DNA of 64,000 bases from a virus. Of this stretch, positions 41,842 to 49,948 are shown one piece after another; the first letter of the stretch is position 1; each line of letters begins with the position of its first letter. The notes under the pieces are model-generated. The model had not been told where the DNA came from. It did no database searches and worked only from the letters and a program-made list of their open reading frames with translations. Made by a program: the position numbers and the translations under genes. Location of the stretch: positions 124,001 through 188,000 of IMG/VR virus record IMGVR_UViG_3300042511_000879. One strand, 5' to 3'.

Positions 41842-42087
41842 TTATTTTGCATAGTTACGGTCTAAAAGGTCATGCCATGTTAGTACTCCAACCAAATGCG
41901 GAAGTGAATATGAATCAGTGTTCATTTCCCAATTTCCATCAAAATTAGTGAATTGAACCATATAACAGTCCTCTAGAATTGTTATTAAACATTTATCGTT
42001 GGCCCATTTATTAGGACCAACATTCTTAAATGAGTTTCTCTCTAAGAAACGTTCCGCGTAAGGATTAACAATCTCTTCCATTTTCAT
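41842..42087 (-). CDS. Small hypothetical protein
   Basis: 81 residues (79 if the second ATG is used). NPYAERFLERNSFKNVGPN KW start with beta/alpha pattern, Trp-rich. Start overlaps the DNA ligase stop by 23 nt. Confidence 0.6.
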   Translation of the reverse strand: MKMEEIVNPYAERFLERNSFKNVGPNKWANDKCLITILEDCYMVQFTNFDGNWEMNTDSYSLPHLVGVLTWHDLLDRNYAK

Positions 42088-43354
42088 ATATTGCTTTTAC
42101 GGTTGGAAATCTTAAAGATATTCCGCCATTTTGATTTTTTGTCTCTTCGAAGTACTGAACTGTTATTTGTTTTCCAAGAATTTCGTTAGGATTCTCGAAG
42201 TAGAATCTTTTTTGTTCGTGAGAGAACCCACTACCAACTTGAACTCTATAACCTTTATGCTCAATTACAACATTTCGCATCATCATCTCTGCAACCTCTT
42301 TACCATCTACGATAACTCTATTGACTGCATATTCGATGTCAACTACAACATATTCTGCATCGTAGAATTGTTTTACCTTAAGTACATCGTTACTACGTTT
42401 TCCTTGGTAAGGAGCATCTTTACGTAACATTAGTCCTTCCCATCCATTTTCTTTTGCCTGAACTACATGATACGTTAGCATTCTCTCATCTAATAAGATA
42501 GTCTGGGGTAGGTAGTCAATTTTGGTAAATTCTCTTTGAAAGAAAAGGTTATCCAATTGAACATTTCGGATTCCAAAGGTTGTAGTACCTTCTTTGTTAA
42601 TGAATTCCTCCATGGTTAAAAGGTCAAACATATAAAAGAATGGATTTTCAATTGTATGGTCTTTACGTTTGATTTCTTTAATGATACCTTGGAAGTTTTC
42701 ATTTCCATTAGCATCCAATATACAGATTTCTCCATCAATAACCATATTCTTTAGGCCTAATGAGATAATCTCAGCGTCCAGGTTCTTAAGAGTCATAAAC
42801 TCATTTCCAGCTCTAGAGAAATATGTAGGTTCTCCATCTTCATTAATGATACAAATACATCTACATCCGTCCAATTTACGACTTACAAACCAAATATCAT
42901 CAAAGTCTACCTTCTTTGCCGTTTTCTCATCGTAAGAATTAGCCAATGCAACATCGAATGTAGGAATCAACCCTGGAATCACTTTGTTAATCATAGATGT
43001 TGTCGAACGGGTCTTAAGGTTTCTATCAATTATATTAAAAATCAACTCCTCGTAATCCCTATTTGCTTCGATGAACCCATTAACACAACTAATTGCAGTA
43101 TGTCCGGTAATGTTACGGTCATTCAAATCATCAAGCAATTGTGATAGGTTCGGATAGTTTTGTTTTACCAAGTTAGAATTCTTTTTGCAATTCTCTGAGG
43201 AGACACCATACTGTTTAAAAGTATTATAGGTGTAATTAAGAGCAAGAAGTACTGAATCGTTTTTGGCATACTTTTTAAGTACGTTTAATTTGTCAGTATT
43301 AGAGTTAGTTTGATTCGACTCAGTAACGAAATCTTGAATGTCTTGTAAGTTCAT
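42065..43354 (-). CDS. ATP-dependent DNA ligase
   Basis: 429 residues from ATG 43354; the in-frame extension to 43387 would lie inside the promoter and is rejected. Motif I is SRKLDGCR with the adenylated Lys160; motif IIIa/IV VIDGEIC and GLMLRKD; motif V VLKVKQF. N-terminal ~130 residues are a helical domain as in T4 gp30; a C-terminal OB-fold follows. It seals nicks during phage DNA replication and recombination. Cassette C promoter lies directly upstream. Confidence 0.92.
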   Translation of the reverse strand: MNLQDIQDFVTESNQTNSNTDKLNVLKKYAKNDSVLLALNYTYNTFKQYGVSSENCKKNSNLVKQNYPNLSQLLDDLNDRNITGHTAISCVNGFIEANRDYEELIFNIIDRNLKTRSTTSMINKVIPGLIPTFDVALANSYDEKTAKKVDFDDIWFVSRKLDGCRCICIINEDGEPTYFSRAGNEFMTLKNLDAEIISLGLKNMVIDGEICILDANGNENFQGIIKEIKRKDHTIENPFFYMFDLLTMEEFINKEGTTTFGIRNVQLDNLFFQREFTKIDYLPQTILLDERMLTYHVVQAKENGWEGLMLRKDAPYQGKRSNDVLKVKQFYDAEYVVVDIEYAVNRVIVDGKEVAEMMMRNVVIEHKGYRVQVGSGFSHEQKRFYFENPNEILGKQITVQYFEETKNQNGGISLRFPTVKAIYENGRDC

Positions 43355-43359
43355 ATTTG

Positions 43360-43412
43360 TTTTAATTAGATATGTAAATATAATCAATATATTTCAATCG
43401 GTAAAACTTTTT
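43360..43412 (-). promoter_or_regulatory. Early/middle-type promoter cassette C
   Basis: Minus strand GTTTTACCGATTGAAAT, then ATTGATTATATTTACATATCTAATTAAAAC, directly before DNA ligase. No hairpin. Confidence 0.6.
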
Positions 43413-43436
43413 GATAAAAAGTTATTAACAATTTGT

Positions 43437-43501
43437 AGTCAGGACAGGAATCGAACCTGCAACGCGAAACTTAATTCGTCTTAGCCTACTTTCACCTGAC
43501 T
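43437..43501 (-). tRNA. tRNA-like gene, short (65 nt), anticodon unresolved
   Basis: Acceptor arms AGTCAGG / CCTGACT pair perfectly and the T arm GCAGG-TTCGATT-CCTGT is canonical. The middle is too short for a standard D arm plus anticodon arm; the best central stem is CGAA-TTAAGT-TTCG with a 6-nt loop. Either a degenerate tRNA or an unusual one. Confidence 0.5.
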
Positions 43502-43560
43502 TCCGTTCTAATGGAGGCATCGCACCTCAAAGACTGTTCATAAACTAGTTTAATTAGCGT

Positions 43561-43645
43561 AGTCAGGACAGGATTCGAACCTGTATGAGTTTCTTTCACC
43601 TCCACTCCATATAGAGTTGCGTCTCTCCAATTCCGCCACCTGACC
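43561..43645 (-). tRNA. tRNA-like gene, class II type, anticodon unresolved
   Basis: Shares the acceptor (GGTCAGG / CCTGACT) and T arm (ACAGG-TTCGAAT-CCTGT) with its neighbour at 43437. The D arm GCG-GAATTGGAGAGA-CGC is of the Leu/Ser class. The following stem ACTC-TATATG-GAGT has a 6-nt loop, so I cannot assign an anticodon. 85 nt in length. Confidence 0.55.
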
Positions 43646-43807
43646 TTTTGCAATTATGGTTGATTAGACCTCATGAAGTTTATTGCCCTCCAAGCCCAGT
43701 TTCCGTAACGGCGCAACTGAATTTCAAAACCCGCTCTTGCCTCACGCCCAAGAGTATGTCGGTACGTTTTATAGATACGCACATCATCTGAGTAATCAAC
43801 TCATTGT
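43646..43807 (-). ncRNA. Structured spacer RNA between tRNA-like genes
   Basis: Minus strand contains CTCTTG-GGCGTGAGG-CAAGAG (about 43738-43758) and CAGTT-gcg-CCG-TTA-CGG-a-AACTG (about 43698-43720). No gene in any frame is convincing. Could be a small stable RNA co-transcribed with the tRNA genes. Confidence 0.35.
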
Positions 43808-43924
43808 GGTCAGTGTAGGATTCGAACCTACAAGTAATGGAAGTTCCTCAACCTCTCCTCTATGTTCAGTGACTTTGCGTCCTGCCCTTTGTTTTATACT
43901 TTGGTGCCATTTCTCCACCTGACT
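43808..43924 (-). tRNA. Over-long tRNA-like gene (117 nt)
   Basis: T arm GTAGG-TTCGAAT-CCTAC is canonical and the 5' side begins AGTCAGGTG as in the two neighbouring tRNA-like genes, with a D-arm-like GGTG-GAGAAATGG-CACC. A hairpin GAGGTT-GAGG-AACTTC could be a long variable arm. Between D arm and variable arm are ~45 nt, about 28 more than an anticodon arm needs. An insertion or a non-tRNA function are both possible. Confidence 0.45.
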
Positions 43925-44082
43925 CCTTCGCTAATGTTAAAAACTGATCCAATCCTCCTAAAAATCATTAACTTGCTACTTACTCTATAATAGGCTCGCC
44001 CGTCCCGTTTTAAATATAAGTTTACCTGAAACTTCAGTGAGTTGTTGATTGACCACTCCCACCTACTCAAGTAGTTTTTAGT

Positions 44083-44140
44083 AGAGAGGGAAGATTCGAA
44101 CTTCCTGTGTTGGCACTGCCCACTTTAACCAGACCTCTCC
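44083..44140 (-). tRNA. Very short tRNA-like gene (58 nt)
   Basis: Acceptor GGAGAGG / CCTCTCT and T arm GGAAG-TTCGAAT-CTTCC are intact, but only 28 nt lie between them, too few for D and anticodon arms. Possibly a tRNA remnant or a tRNA-like processing signal. Confidence 0.45.
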
Positions 44141-44168
44141 TAGCTCTGCAGAGCCGTTTTATTTTTGA

Positions 44169-44251
44169 AATCGGTAAGGGATTCGAACCCCTATCCGGAC
44201 TTACCGTCCATGTTAACCCTAGCAGGAATACTCCTGTTACACCAACCGATT
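44169..44251 (-). tRNA. tRNA-like gene, anticodon unresolved
   Basis: Acceptor AATCGGT / ACCGATT is a perfect 7-bp pair, T arm AGGGG-TTCGAAT-CCCTT, and a variable-arm-like hairpin GGAC-GGTAA-GTCC. The D and anticodon arms do not fold in the standard way by eye (AGGA-GTAT-TCCT stem instead). 83 nt. Confidence 0.55.
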
Positions 44252-44324
44252 AATTTACCAACCTTGGTCTTTCTTATTAACTAACAGGATTTCTCACATT
44301 AGAAGAACAAGAGCAGGGTTACTG

Positions 44325-44394
44325 ATTGAGTGCAATGGGCGACGTCTTCCTACTGTTAACCCTTGTTCGGAAATTATGCGCTCTACCTCTCAAT
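44325..44394 (-). other. Possible further tRNA-like structure
   Basis: ATTGAG / CTCAAT can close a 70-nt element that contains a D-arm-like GAGGTAGAGC, but there is no T-arm TTCGA motif. Shares TAGGG/AGGGTTAACA with the 44169-44251 gene. Low support. Confidence 0.25.
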
Positions 44395-44473
44395 TAACAG
44401 CGAGCATTGGTAAATCTAAAGAACCTGACCTGACCTTCCAGATAGTACATGTCACAATTAATTTGGCGCCGTG

Positions 44474-44689
44474 TTATGTAGCAGGTTCTTCATTATCCAT
44501 GGATTCAATTAACTCATCATACTTGCCTGAGTGATAATCTTCTACCATTTGTTGAATTCTTAAATCTCTTGATTCAACACCTTTTCTTAGTTTTTCAAGC
44601 TGTTCCGGTGTTGGATTGTTATTTACTGTATAGATAACACCAATATCATCTAATTTATCAGTAATTTCCTTAGCATCAAACTTTTTCAT
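44474..44689 (-). CDS. Small hypothetical protein
   Basis: 71 residues, charged and helical (TPEQLEKLRKGVESRDLRIQQ). First gene after the RNA array, with an AT-only leader. No family recognised. Confidence 0.6.
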   Translation of the reverse strand: MKKFDAKEITDKLDDIGVIYTVNNNPTPEQLEKLRKGVESRDLRIQQMVEDYHSGKYDELIESMDNEEPAT

Positions 44690-44701
44690 ATCTCTTTTCT
44701 A

Positions 44702-45283
44702 TTATATCATTACATCAACAAATTGTTTCTTCCAATCTAACCAAGGTTCAGAGGTTACTCCGAAGTGAGTTAAATATTTCCAATGCATAAACAATTTGCG
44801 TTCATTCCAATCTTTATAATTCTTAATCAAGGCATCCTGTCTGTCCAATTCTTGTTTATATGCTTCTGATTTTTTTGCAAGAGCCGTAAAACTGCTATCA
44901 AGTTTTGCAAGACGTTTTACCACTTTCTCGGTTGGAAGACCCTGTACTGCTAGAGTTACTATCAATTCCTTCAAGTTAACAATTTTATCCACCATTGAAT
45001 TAAGGGTCGGAACTGTTGCATTATAAGAGGTCTTTGCAGATTCTCTTGACCTTTGAAACCCTTCAAAGTTTCTTTGTAATTCTCCGTCTTCAATGTCTTC
45101 GTTTATCAGGGCTTCTGGGTCGATTCCATAGAATTGATCGAATTGTTCTCCTCCAGGAAGAGGTGCCTTTGATGCATGTTCAGCAACTTCTATTGATTTG
45201 GCTGCTGAAAGAACTGCAACGTAACAATTAGCTCTTTGAGTTTCTAAAAGCTCTTTGACTTGTTTTTCTGTGAATAGTTTCAT
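44702..45283 (-). CDS. Hypothetical helical protein
   Basis: 193 residues. Long helices with heptad character around 95-160 (MVDKIVNLKELIVTL, LAKKSEAYKQELDRQDAL) and an acidic central loop. Possibly an oligomeric regulator; no known motif. Confidence 0.68.
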   Translation of the reverse strand: MKLFTEKQVKELLETQRANCYVAVLSAAKSIEVAEHASKAPLPGGEQFDQFYGIDPEALINEDIEDGELQRNFEGFQRSRESAKTSYNATVPTLNSMVDKIVNLKELIVTLAVQGLPTEKVVKRLAKLDSSFTALAKKSEAYKQELDRQDALIKNYKDWNERKLFMHWKYLTHFGVTSEPWLDWKKQFVDVMI

Positions 45284-45284
45284 A

Positions 45285-45620
45285 TTATTTTCTTAAATAT
45301 TTTCGGAAATTTGTAGTTGCTCTAACGATTATATCGATTCTGCTCTCAGGGTTCATTTCCATAATACGTTCAACACAATCATAAAATTTACCAGGAGTGT
45401 ATGTTGATTCTCTTTTGACCTTTCTAGTTTTGTTCAATTGATATATTGTACTTTGTCCATATCCACGATAACTTAAACCAGAATATTTACGGCGGACATA
45501 TCCACTTTCATAACTTAAATAATCACACCCAGTAATTGGGTCATGAAAACATTGAGTTCCATTATTTGCCTGTCTTTCGGTTGTTAATTCAATTAGCCCG
45601 ATTGCTGATGTTTTTGTCAT
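45285..45620 (-). CDS. Hypothetical protein
   Basis: 111 residues, basic, Tyr/Arg-rich centre (SGYVRRKYSGLSYRGYGQS) that could bind nucleic acid, C-terminal helix with RTTNFRKYLRK. Nearly abuts its neighbours. Confidence 0.62.
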   Translation of the reverse strand: MTKTSAIGLIELTTERQANNGTQCFHDPITGCDYLSYESGYVRRKYSGLSYRGYGQSTIYQLNKTRKVKRESTYTPGKFYDCVERIMEMNPESRIDIIVRATTNFRKYLRK

Positions 45621-45626
45621 GATATA

Positions 45627-45929
45627 TTATTTTAAGTTAAAAAATCTTTTAAATCTGTTTTGGATTGAATAGTACTCTGGTGTTTCTGTTTCAATAACGA
45701 ATCTTCTTTTTTTCTTATCTGATAAATTATCAAAATCCATCCAGTTACTAATCATATCAGCCATTTCGCATATACCAGCGCTCTTAGCTCTTATTGTAAG
45801 TAATTTGTAGAAGTCTTCAGGACTTGTTTTTGTATAATCCACTAGTGTAGAAATCTTAGGTTCTTTAGCAACATAAGGTTTTTGATTTCTTAATAATTGT
45901 GAAGCGGCAATTGCAGAATATGGAAACAT
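45627..45929 (-). CDS. Hypothetical protein
   Basis: 100 residues, helical, basic end (NRFKRFFNLK). Starts directly after cassette D's far side, with the downstream genes in one run. No family recognised. Confidence 0.6.
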   Translation of the reverse strand: MFPYSAIAASQLLRNQKPYVAKEPKISTLVDYTKTSPEDFYKLLTIRAKSAGICEMADMISNWMDFDNLSDKKKRRFVIETETPEYYSIQNRFKRFFNLK

Positions 45930-45940
45930 AATAGTTCTTT

Positions 45941-46015
45941 GTTTTAATTAGATATGTAAATATAATCAATAGTTTTGAATCCGGAAACTATTTTGTGTTA
46001 AATTTATGTTAAAAT
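45941..46015 (-). promoter_or_regulatory. Early/middle-type promoter cassette D
   Basis: Minus strand TTTAACATAAATTTAACAC, then TTTCCGGATTC, then ATTGATTATATTTACATATCTAATTAAAAC. The first block contains the stop codon of the upstream gene. Confidence 0.55.
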
Positions 46016-46444
46016 TTCACAATATGTTTCGTAGTCAATATTCTTAGAAGTGTGCGAAATCTTTTTCATAGTTCGGGCTCTTTCCAAGATTCGTGCAACA
46101 ATTAATTGATCAGCCTCTTGGTCTTCCGGCCAGTCATTGTATAACCATTTGAACTCCTTTATTTCGTCTAACTGCCATTCAATTGTGGCATTCATCCCTC
46201 GATTAATCAGTTCACTTCTAAGAGCATTAAACCTGAGATGGATATACAACAATTTGTCATAAAAGAATGTAACGTGTCCACTTCCAAGTGTAAAAGATTG
46301 TTGAATATTACCTAACATCGACTTTCCCTCTTTCCTGGCCCTTTTAATTGCAAGAGCATTAGTCCTCAGGATTTCTCGATACTCTGCAACAAGGTGCTGG
46401 TCGCATAATTTTATCGGTCGGATATGTGCATTAATTCGTGTCAT
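46004..46444 (-). CDS. Hypothetical protein
   Basis: 146 residues, His/Arg-rich. Helical centre (LVAEYREILRTNALAIKRARKEG) and beta segment (GSGHVTFFYDKLLYIHLRF). Its stop codon lies in promoter cassette D. Function unknown. Confidence 0.65.
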   Translation of the reverse strand: MTRINAHIRPIKLCDQHLVAEYREILRTNALAIKRARKEGKSMLGNIQQSFTLGSGHVTFFYDKLLYIHLRFNALRSELINRGMNATIEWQLDEIKEFKWLYNDWPEDQEADQLIVARILERARTMKKISHTSKNIDYETYCEILT

Positions 46445-46445
46445 A

Positions 46446-46682
46446 TTAATCTCCTGAATCTACAGTATGAATTACAGTGTAGGTCTGGTCTTCAATAAGG
46501 ACATCAAACCCATACTCATTATAACATCTGCCTAAGTTTCTTTGAGTTCCCGAACCAGGTACTTTGAATTCTTGCAGGGCTCGATAATCTTCACCCGTTT
46601 GTTTGTTCCATCCATTTGCGGTGCCTAAATTAATTACACCATCTTTTGCCTGTTTTACTAATTGTAGTTGTTGGTAGTTCAT
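46446..46682 (-). CDS. Small hypothetical protein
   Basis: 78 residues, Gln/Gly-rich, beta C-terminal half (YGFDVLIEDQTYTVIHTV). First gene after cassette E. No family recognised. Confidence 0.6.
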   Translation of the reverse strand: MNYQQLQLVKQAKDGVINLGTANGWNKQTGEDYRALQEFKVPGSGTQRNLGRCYNEYGFDVLIEDQTYTVIHTVDSGD

Positions 46683-46689
46683 ATTTTTG

Positions 46690-46765
46690 GTTTTAATTAT
46701 AGTGTAAATATAAACAAAAAACCCCAGACTAAAAAATCTGGAGTGTTAAAATTATGTTAAAGTTT
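46690..46765 (-). promoter_or_regulatory. Early/middle-type promoter cassette E
   Basis: Minus strand CTTTAACATAATTTTAACACTCC, a terminator hairpin, then TTTTTTGTTTATATTTACACTATAATTAAAAC. Full form of the repeated cassette. Confidence 0.6.
46715..46744 (-). terminator. Intrinsic terminator within cassette E
   Basis: Minus strand ACTCCAGA-TTTTTTAG-TCTGGGGT followed by TTTTTG. Confidence 0.75.
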
Positions 46766-46767
46766 TG

Positions 46768-46932
46768 TTAACCTAAAAATTCTTCGTCTTCATCGAAATC
46801 AAGAAGATTATCCGTCTTAGTCTCTTTTTTAATCTCATTTCCATTATCATCTAAATGAGGAGCCCTATGTAATTCGTATGCTACATATATACCTACAATT
46901 ACAAAATAAATTATAACTGCTAGTCCCACCAT
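46768..46932 (-). CDS. Small single-pass membrane protein
   Basis: 54 residues, MVGLAVIIYFVIVGIYVAYE membrane helix at the N-terminus and an acidic tail ending DFDEDEEFLG. ATG at 46932 lies inside the end of the 46920-47555 gene (13-nt overlap); stop at 46768 just before cassette E. Function unknown. Confidence 0.65.
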   Translation of the reverse strand: MVGLAVIIYFVIVGIYVAYELHRAPHLDDNGNEIKKETKTDNLLDFDEDEEFLG

Positions 46933-47555
46933 CGTTCGATATTTTGTTCCATTAATTTGAATAACAATTTTCTTGCTCGGTCATGATTAATGTGTCCGAT
47001 GTTCATTGCAATTATTTGTTTGTCCTCTTCGCGACCCTTTCTACCAAAAACTCCTTCTCCGTTTAGAACCTTTTTATAAATCAGTGGATATTTCTTAAAG
47101 TAGTCATCAAAGTTCTCTTCTAATAATTTGGACTCCCAAGAAGATAGGGTTGGTTTGTCCGGAACAGGTTCAAACCAATGTTTTGTTTTGTGATAGTCGG
47201 AGTACTCAGAACTATAAAACTCGTCTTGAACCAGTCCCATTAACTTAACGCATAATCTCATAGTACGGGCATCCTCTTGGGCTCTGGTATGTAAATCTCT
47301 ACGACCAATGTAATCAGCCTGTGCTGAAATTTTATGTTTCATTATCTCAAAGATATAGTGAGAATCCCAGTGACGGTCCTTCCAAATAATAGGCAACCAA
47401 TACCAAACGCTTTTTATTCCTCGTTTAAATGTTGTATGCATATACCTACCATCATGATTCCACCAAATCGGAATGTATCGAAGTTTTTTTACAATCCAAG
47501 GTTTTTTGGCTCTTTCATCTGCCCATTGGTCAAAAATGTCTAATTCTGGTTCCAT
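46920..47555 (-). CDS. Hypothetical protein, Trp/His-rich
   Basis: 211 residues. Many Trp, His, Arg (KPWIVKKLRYIPIWWNHDGRY; RRDLHTRAQEDARTMRLCVKLMG). Conserved-looking phage protein; the HTRAQEDAR segment looks helical and could be nucleic-acid-binding. No catalytic motif recognised. Confidence 0.65.
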   Translation of the reverse strand: MEPELDIFDQWADERAKKPWIVKKLRYIPIWWNHDGRYMHTTFKRGIKSVWYWLPIIWKDRHWDSHYIFEIMKHKISAQADYIGRRDLHTRAQEDARTMRLCVKLMGLVQDEFYSSEYSDYHKTKHWFEPVPDKPTLSSWESKLLEENFDDYFKKYPLIYKKVLNGEGVFGRKGREEDKQIIAMNIGHINHDRARKLLFKLMEQNIERWWD

Positions 47556-47559
47556 ATCT

Positions 47560-47988
47560 TTATATTAATTTTAGTGCTTCAAATAATCCTTCCTCAAGGG
47601 CATCTTCCCATTTTCGGTGAAGTCCCCAATCAACTCCATTTGGAAGATTCTGCCAATCCCATTCCTCAGCTGCTAAATTCATTGGATTGCCAATAAATCT
47701 ACTAATCATGTAGCAAAATTTAGGAGCGGAGGTCTGGTCAATATCTACGTCTACATAGATTTGATGTACTTTTCGCAACCATTTTTGCAATAAGGCCTGA
47801 GTCGGCGCAGAATATCTTAAAGAATCATAATCAATATGGTCATCTTCATAATCAAATGGAGACTCGTTAACAATATCGTAATAATTGCCAAATTCTCCTT
47901 TTAAATCATAAGCATTATTAACAGGTACATTAAATCCCTTTTCTTTAGATAATTGGGCTACTTCGAATGTTATATATTGTTCTTCCAT
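47560..47988 (-). CDS. Hypothetical protein
   Basis: 142 residues from ATG 47988, overlapping the preceding stop (TAATG); a TTG two codons earlier is less likely. Acidic, with VDVDIDQTSAPKF and a Trp-rich C-terminal half ending EEGLFEALKLI. Resembles small phage proteins of unknown role. Confidence 0.65.
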   Translation of the reverse strand: MEEQYITFEVAQLSKEKGFNVPVNNAYDLKGEFGNYYDIVNESPFDYEDDHIDYDSLRYSAPTQALLQKWLRKVHQIYVDVDIDQTSAPKFCYMISRFIGNPMNLAAEEWDWQNLPNGVDWGLHRKWEDALEEGLFEALKLI

Positions 47989-48182
47989 TACCAATCCTCT
48001 TCGTGACTTATATCTAATGTTGTTCCAGTTTTATGGCTCTTAACCACTACTCCCATACCCATTCCATACGGGGTGAATGTATAATCATAGTGACCGTACT
48101 CTCCAAAGAGTTCTTTAATCTTTGCTTGCCATTCTTGGAGTTCCGCCTCCTGTCTTTCGGTTAATGTAAAACTTCTTGTCAT
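47988..48182 (-). CDS. Small hypothetical protein
   Basis: 64 residues, N-terminal helix (ERQEAELQEWQAKIKELFGEYG) then beta strands. Overlaps the exonuclease gene by 4 nt. Unknown. Confidence 0.6.
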   Translation of the reverse strand: MTRSFTLTERQEAELQEWQAKIKELFGEYGHYDYTFTPYGMGMGVVVKSHKTGTTLDISHEEDW

Positions 48183-48859
48183 AGCTCATAACACGTTCTA
48201 AGTAACATTACTACATCCATTGCATCTTCGACTGCATTGTGAGTTACCACACCATCGATTCCTGCACGTTTTTTACATTCGTCCAATCCTGGAACGCTCT
48301 CATCGTTAATCCAATCAACAAATAGGATTCCTGGGTCCAATACTCTACTACGAATTGAAAAGACTTGTTTCCATCTTGGAAGTTTCTCTAAGAATTTCTT
48401 GTCAAATCCTGCAAAGTTTTTACCAGCACATGTCAAGTAGGTTTTTACCATATTTGAACCTAAAATTGGATATGGAATACCATCGACTATTTTCATTTGT
48501 TTATTTAAAAAGTTAGGGTCTAAATCAACCAAACCATTTCTATAACAAAATTGATATAGTGCCTCTACTACCTCATCTTCATGATAAAACTTGGCTCCAA
48601 ATGATTCCTCAACCAGTTTCTTTTCATCTTCGGTACGGGCTTCAGAATAGTCCTTCATCGCCTGAATTAAATCCTTGTTTAAATTTAAGGCAAAGATACT
48701 ACCATAAACACTTTCGCGTTTTATAACCGCGTGGAATTTTGGTAGGTCTTCGAATGGAAGTTGATTTAAAGTGTCTTCAATCACTGCTCCTATTGAAAGG
48801 ATTTGATTAAATTCAGAGTCTAATCCTGTAGTTTCGATATCGATGGAAATGTACTTCAT
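48179..48859 (-). CDS. DnaQ-like 3'-5' exonuclease
   Basis: 226 residues. ExoI DIETTG at 7-12, ExoII region AGKNFAGFDKKF near 145, ExoIII-epsilon THNAVEDAMDVVML near 206-218. The HxAxxD form places it with RNase T/oligoribonuclease/DnaQ enzymes. Possible roles are proofreading or RNA trimming; the nearby tRNA and RNA-repair genes favour RNA (inference). Confidence 0.85.
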   Translation of the reverse strand: MKYISIDIETTGLDSEFNQILSIGAVIEDTLNQLPFEDLPKFHAVIKRESVYGSIFALNLNKDLIQAMKDYSEARTEDEKKLVEESFGAKFYHEDEVVEALYQFCYRNGLVDLDPNFLNKQMKIVDGIPYPILGSNMVKTYLTCAGKNFAGFDKKFLEKLPRWKQVFSIRSRVLDPGILFVDWINDESVPGLDECKKRAGIDGVVTHNAVEDAMDVVMLLRTCYEL

Positions 48860-49071
48860 AATCCTTTTTCTTTTTTATATATTTCTAATAGTTTTTTATA
48901 AGAATAGTTAGGAGATTTATTTACCTCATTAAATATACACCATTCTGCAAACTCAATAGCAAATTCACCTGCTAGCCTTTCATGTTCAATAGCAACTTCC
49001 TCTACAGTACCTTCATAATGCTCTTCAACATCATTAATAAACCATTGTTGGAATCTTTCGTTTAGTGTCAT
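48856..49071 (-). CDS. Small hypothetical protein
   Basis: 71 residues, acidic N-terminal half and basic helical end (YSYKKLLEIYKKEKGL). Overlaps the exonuclease gene by 4 nt, hinting at coupling. Unknown. Confidence 0.6.
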   Translation of the reverse strand: MTLNERFQQWFINDVEEHYEGTVEEVAIEHERLAGEFAIEFAEWCIFNEVNKSPNYSYKKLLEIYKKEKGL

Positions 49072-49080
49072 AATTATATC

Positions 49081-49443
49081 TTAAATTCGTGAAAAGTTTA
49101 CAAATTCTGTCGCCTTTCTGGCATCATTGAATATCTTTAAGGCACTTTTCATGCTTACTTTTCTACCTGTTCTGGTAGTTAATAGTTCGAATCCTGACTC
49201 TTCGAATCGGTCATCAACTCCCCAAAATAAATAATAGTTCGATACCTTTTGGCCAGTCTTCTTATTATAAGAAGTCTTGTAGGTTGTTTTTTCAAACCTA
49301 CCCCATTTTGGTGAAACGTATGGTCTTTGTGTTGATGCTCCAAGCGCAATTACACTTGGAAGTTCTTTGCCATCTTCTAATCGCTGGAAGCTCATTAAGA
49401 TTTCTACCGTTTTAAGGTCTTTATGTACTATGAAATTTCCCAT
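49081..49443 (-). CDS. Hypothetical protein
   Basis: 120 residues, basic, beta-rich, Tyr/Lys loops (KTTYKTSYNKKTGQKV). No family recognised. Confidence 0.62.
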   Translation of the reverse strand: MGNFIVHKDLKTVEILMSFQRLEDGKELPSVIALGASTQRPYVSPKWGRFEKTTYKTSYNKKTGQKVSNYYLFWGVDDRFEESGFELLTTRTGRKVSMKSALKIFNDARKATEFVNFSRI

Positions 49444-49444
49444 C

Positions 49445-49666
49445 TTATTCCTCTAGTTTTACAAATTCATATGTACCCTTAATCAAACTGTTTAGGGCAA
49501 TTCCTTGCGATTCGGCGTTCGCAAATTCTTGATAGACCCCTGCAGGTACCTCAATATATCTGTAAGTCGCATGGCCAAAAACCACATAAAGGTTTTTACT
49601 CTCATACTCGTATGTCGATGCTTTAATCGTGGACGAATCATAAATGTTTGTTTGTGTTTTAATCAT
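49445..49666 (-). CDS. KTSC-domain protein
   Basis: 73 residues. SSTIKASTYEYESKNLYVVF, YRYIEVPAGVYQEFANAES and a final G-x-x-L-N-S-x-I-K-G-T-Y-E-F match the small KTSC domain seen at the C-terminus of some lysyl-tRNA synthetases and in phages. Its biochemical role is unknown. Confidence 0.75.
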   Translation of the reverse strand: MIKTQTNIYDSSTIKASTYEYESKNLYVVFGHATYRYIEVPAGVYQEFANAESQGIALNSLIKGTYEFVKLEE

Positions 49667-49853
49667 TTTCTTGTTCTTTTGCTACTAAATTTCTATGTTT
49701 TTCAGTAAGTGTCACTACTAATTCTTTGTAGGTGTCGACCGCGTCGTTTGCATTAACTGTTTTAGCTCTGATCAAGTCTAATGTCTTAGCATCTTTAATC
49801 ATGATTGTGTCTACACTTAATTCTACCAAAATACTTCCAATTACTGTTTTCAT
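49659..49853 (-). CDS. Small hypothetical protein
   Basis: 64 residues, beta N-terminus and a helical C-terminus (VDTYKELVVTLTEKHRNLV). First gene after cassette F. Unknown. Confidence 0.6.
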   Translation of the reverse strand: MKTVIGSILVELSVDTIMIKDAKTLDLIRAKTVNANDAVDTYKELVVTLTEKHRNLVAKEQEND

Positions 49854-49875
49854 GTGATTTGTTTTTAAATTGTTG

Positions 49876-49948
49876 TTTTAATTATAATGTAAATATAATC
49901 AATATGTATGATTCCGGAAAATCAGGAGTGTTAAAATTATGTTAAAGT
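49876..49948 (-). promoter_or_regulatory. Early/middle-type promoter cassette F
   Basis: Minus strand CTTTAACATAATTTTAACACTCC (holding the stop codon of the amidotransferase gene), TTTTCCGGAATC, then ATTGATTATATTTACATTATAATTAAAAC. No hairpin. Confidence 0.58.

Noticed and set aside
43683-43922. 79-residue plus-strand frame across the tRNA-like array
   Set aside because: It contains VGFEPTS-type sequence, the usual false translation of a T arm read on the opposite strand.
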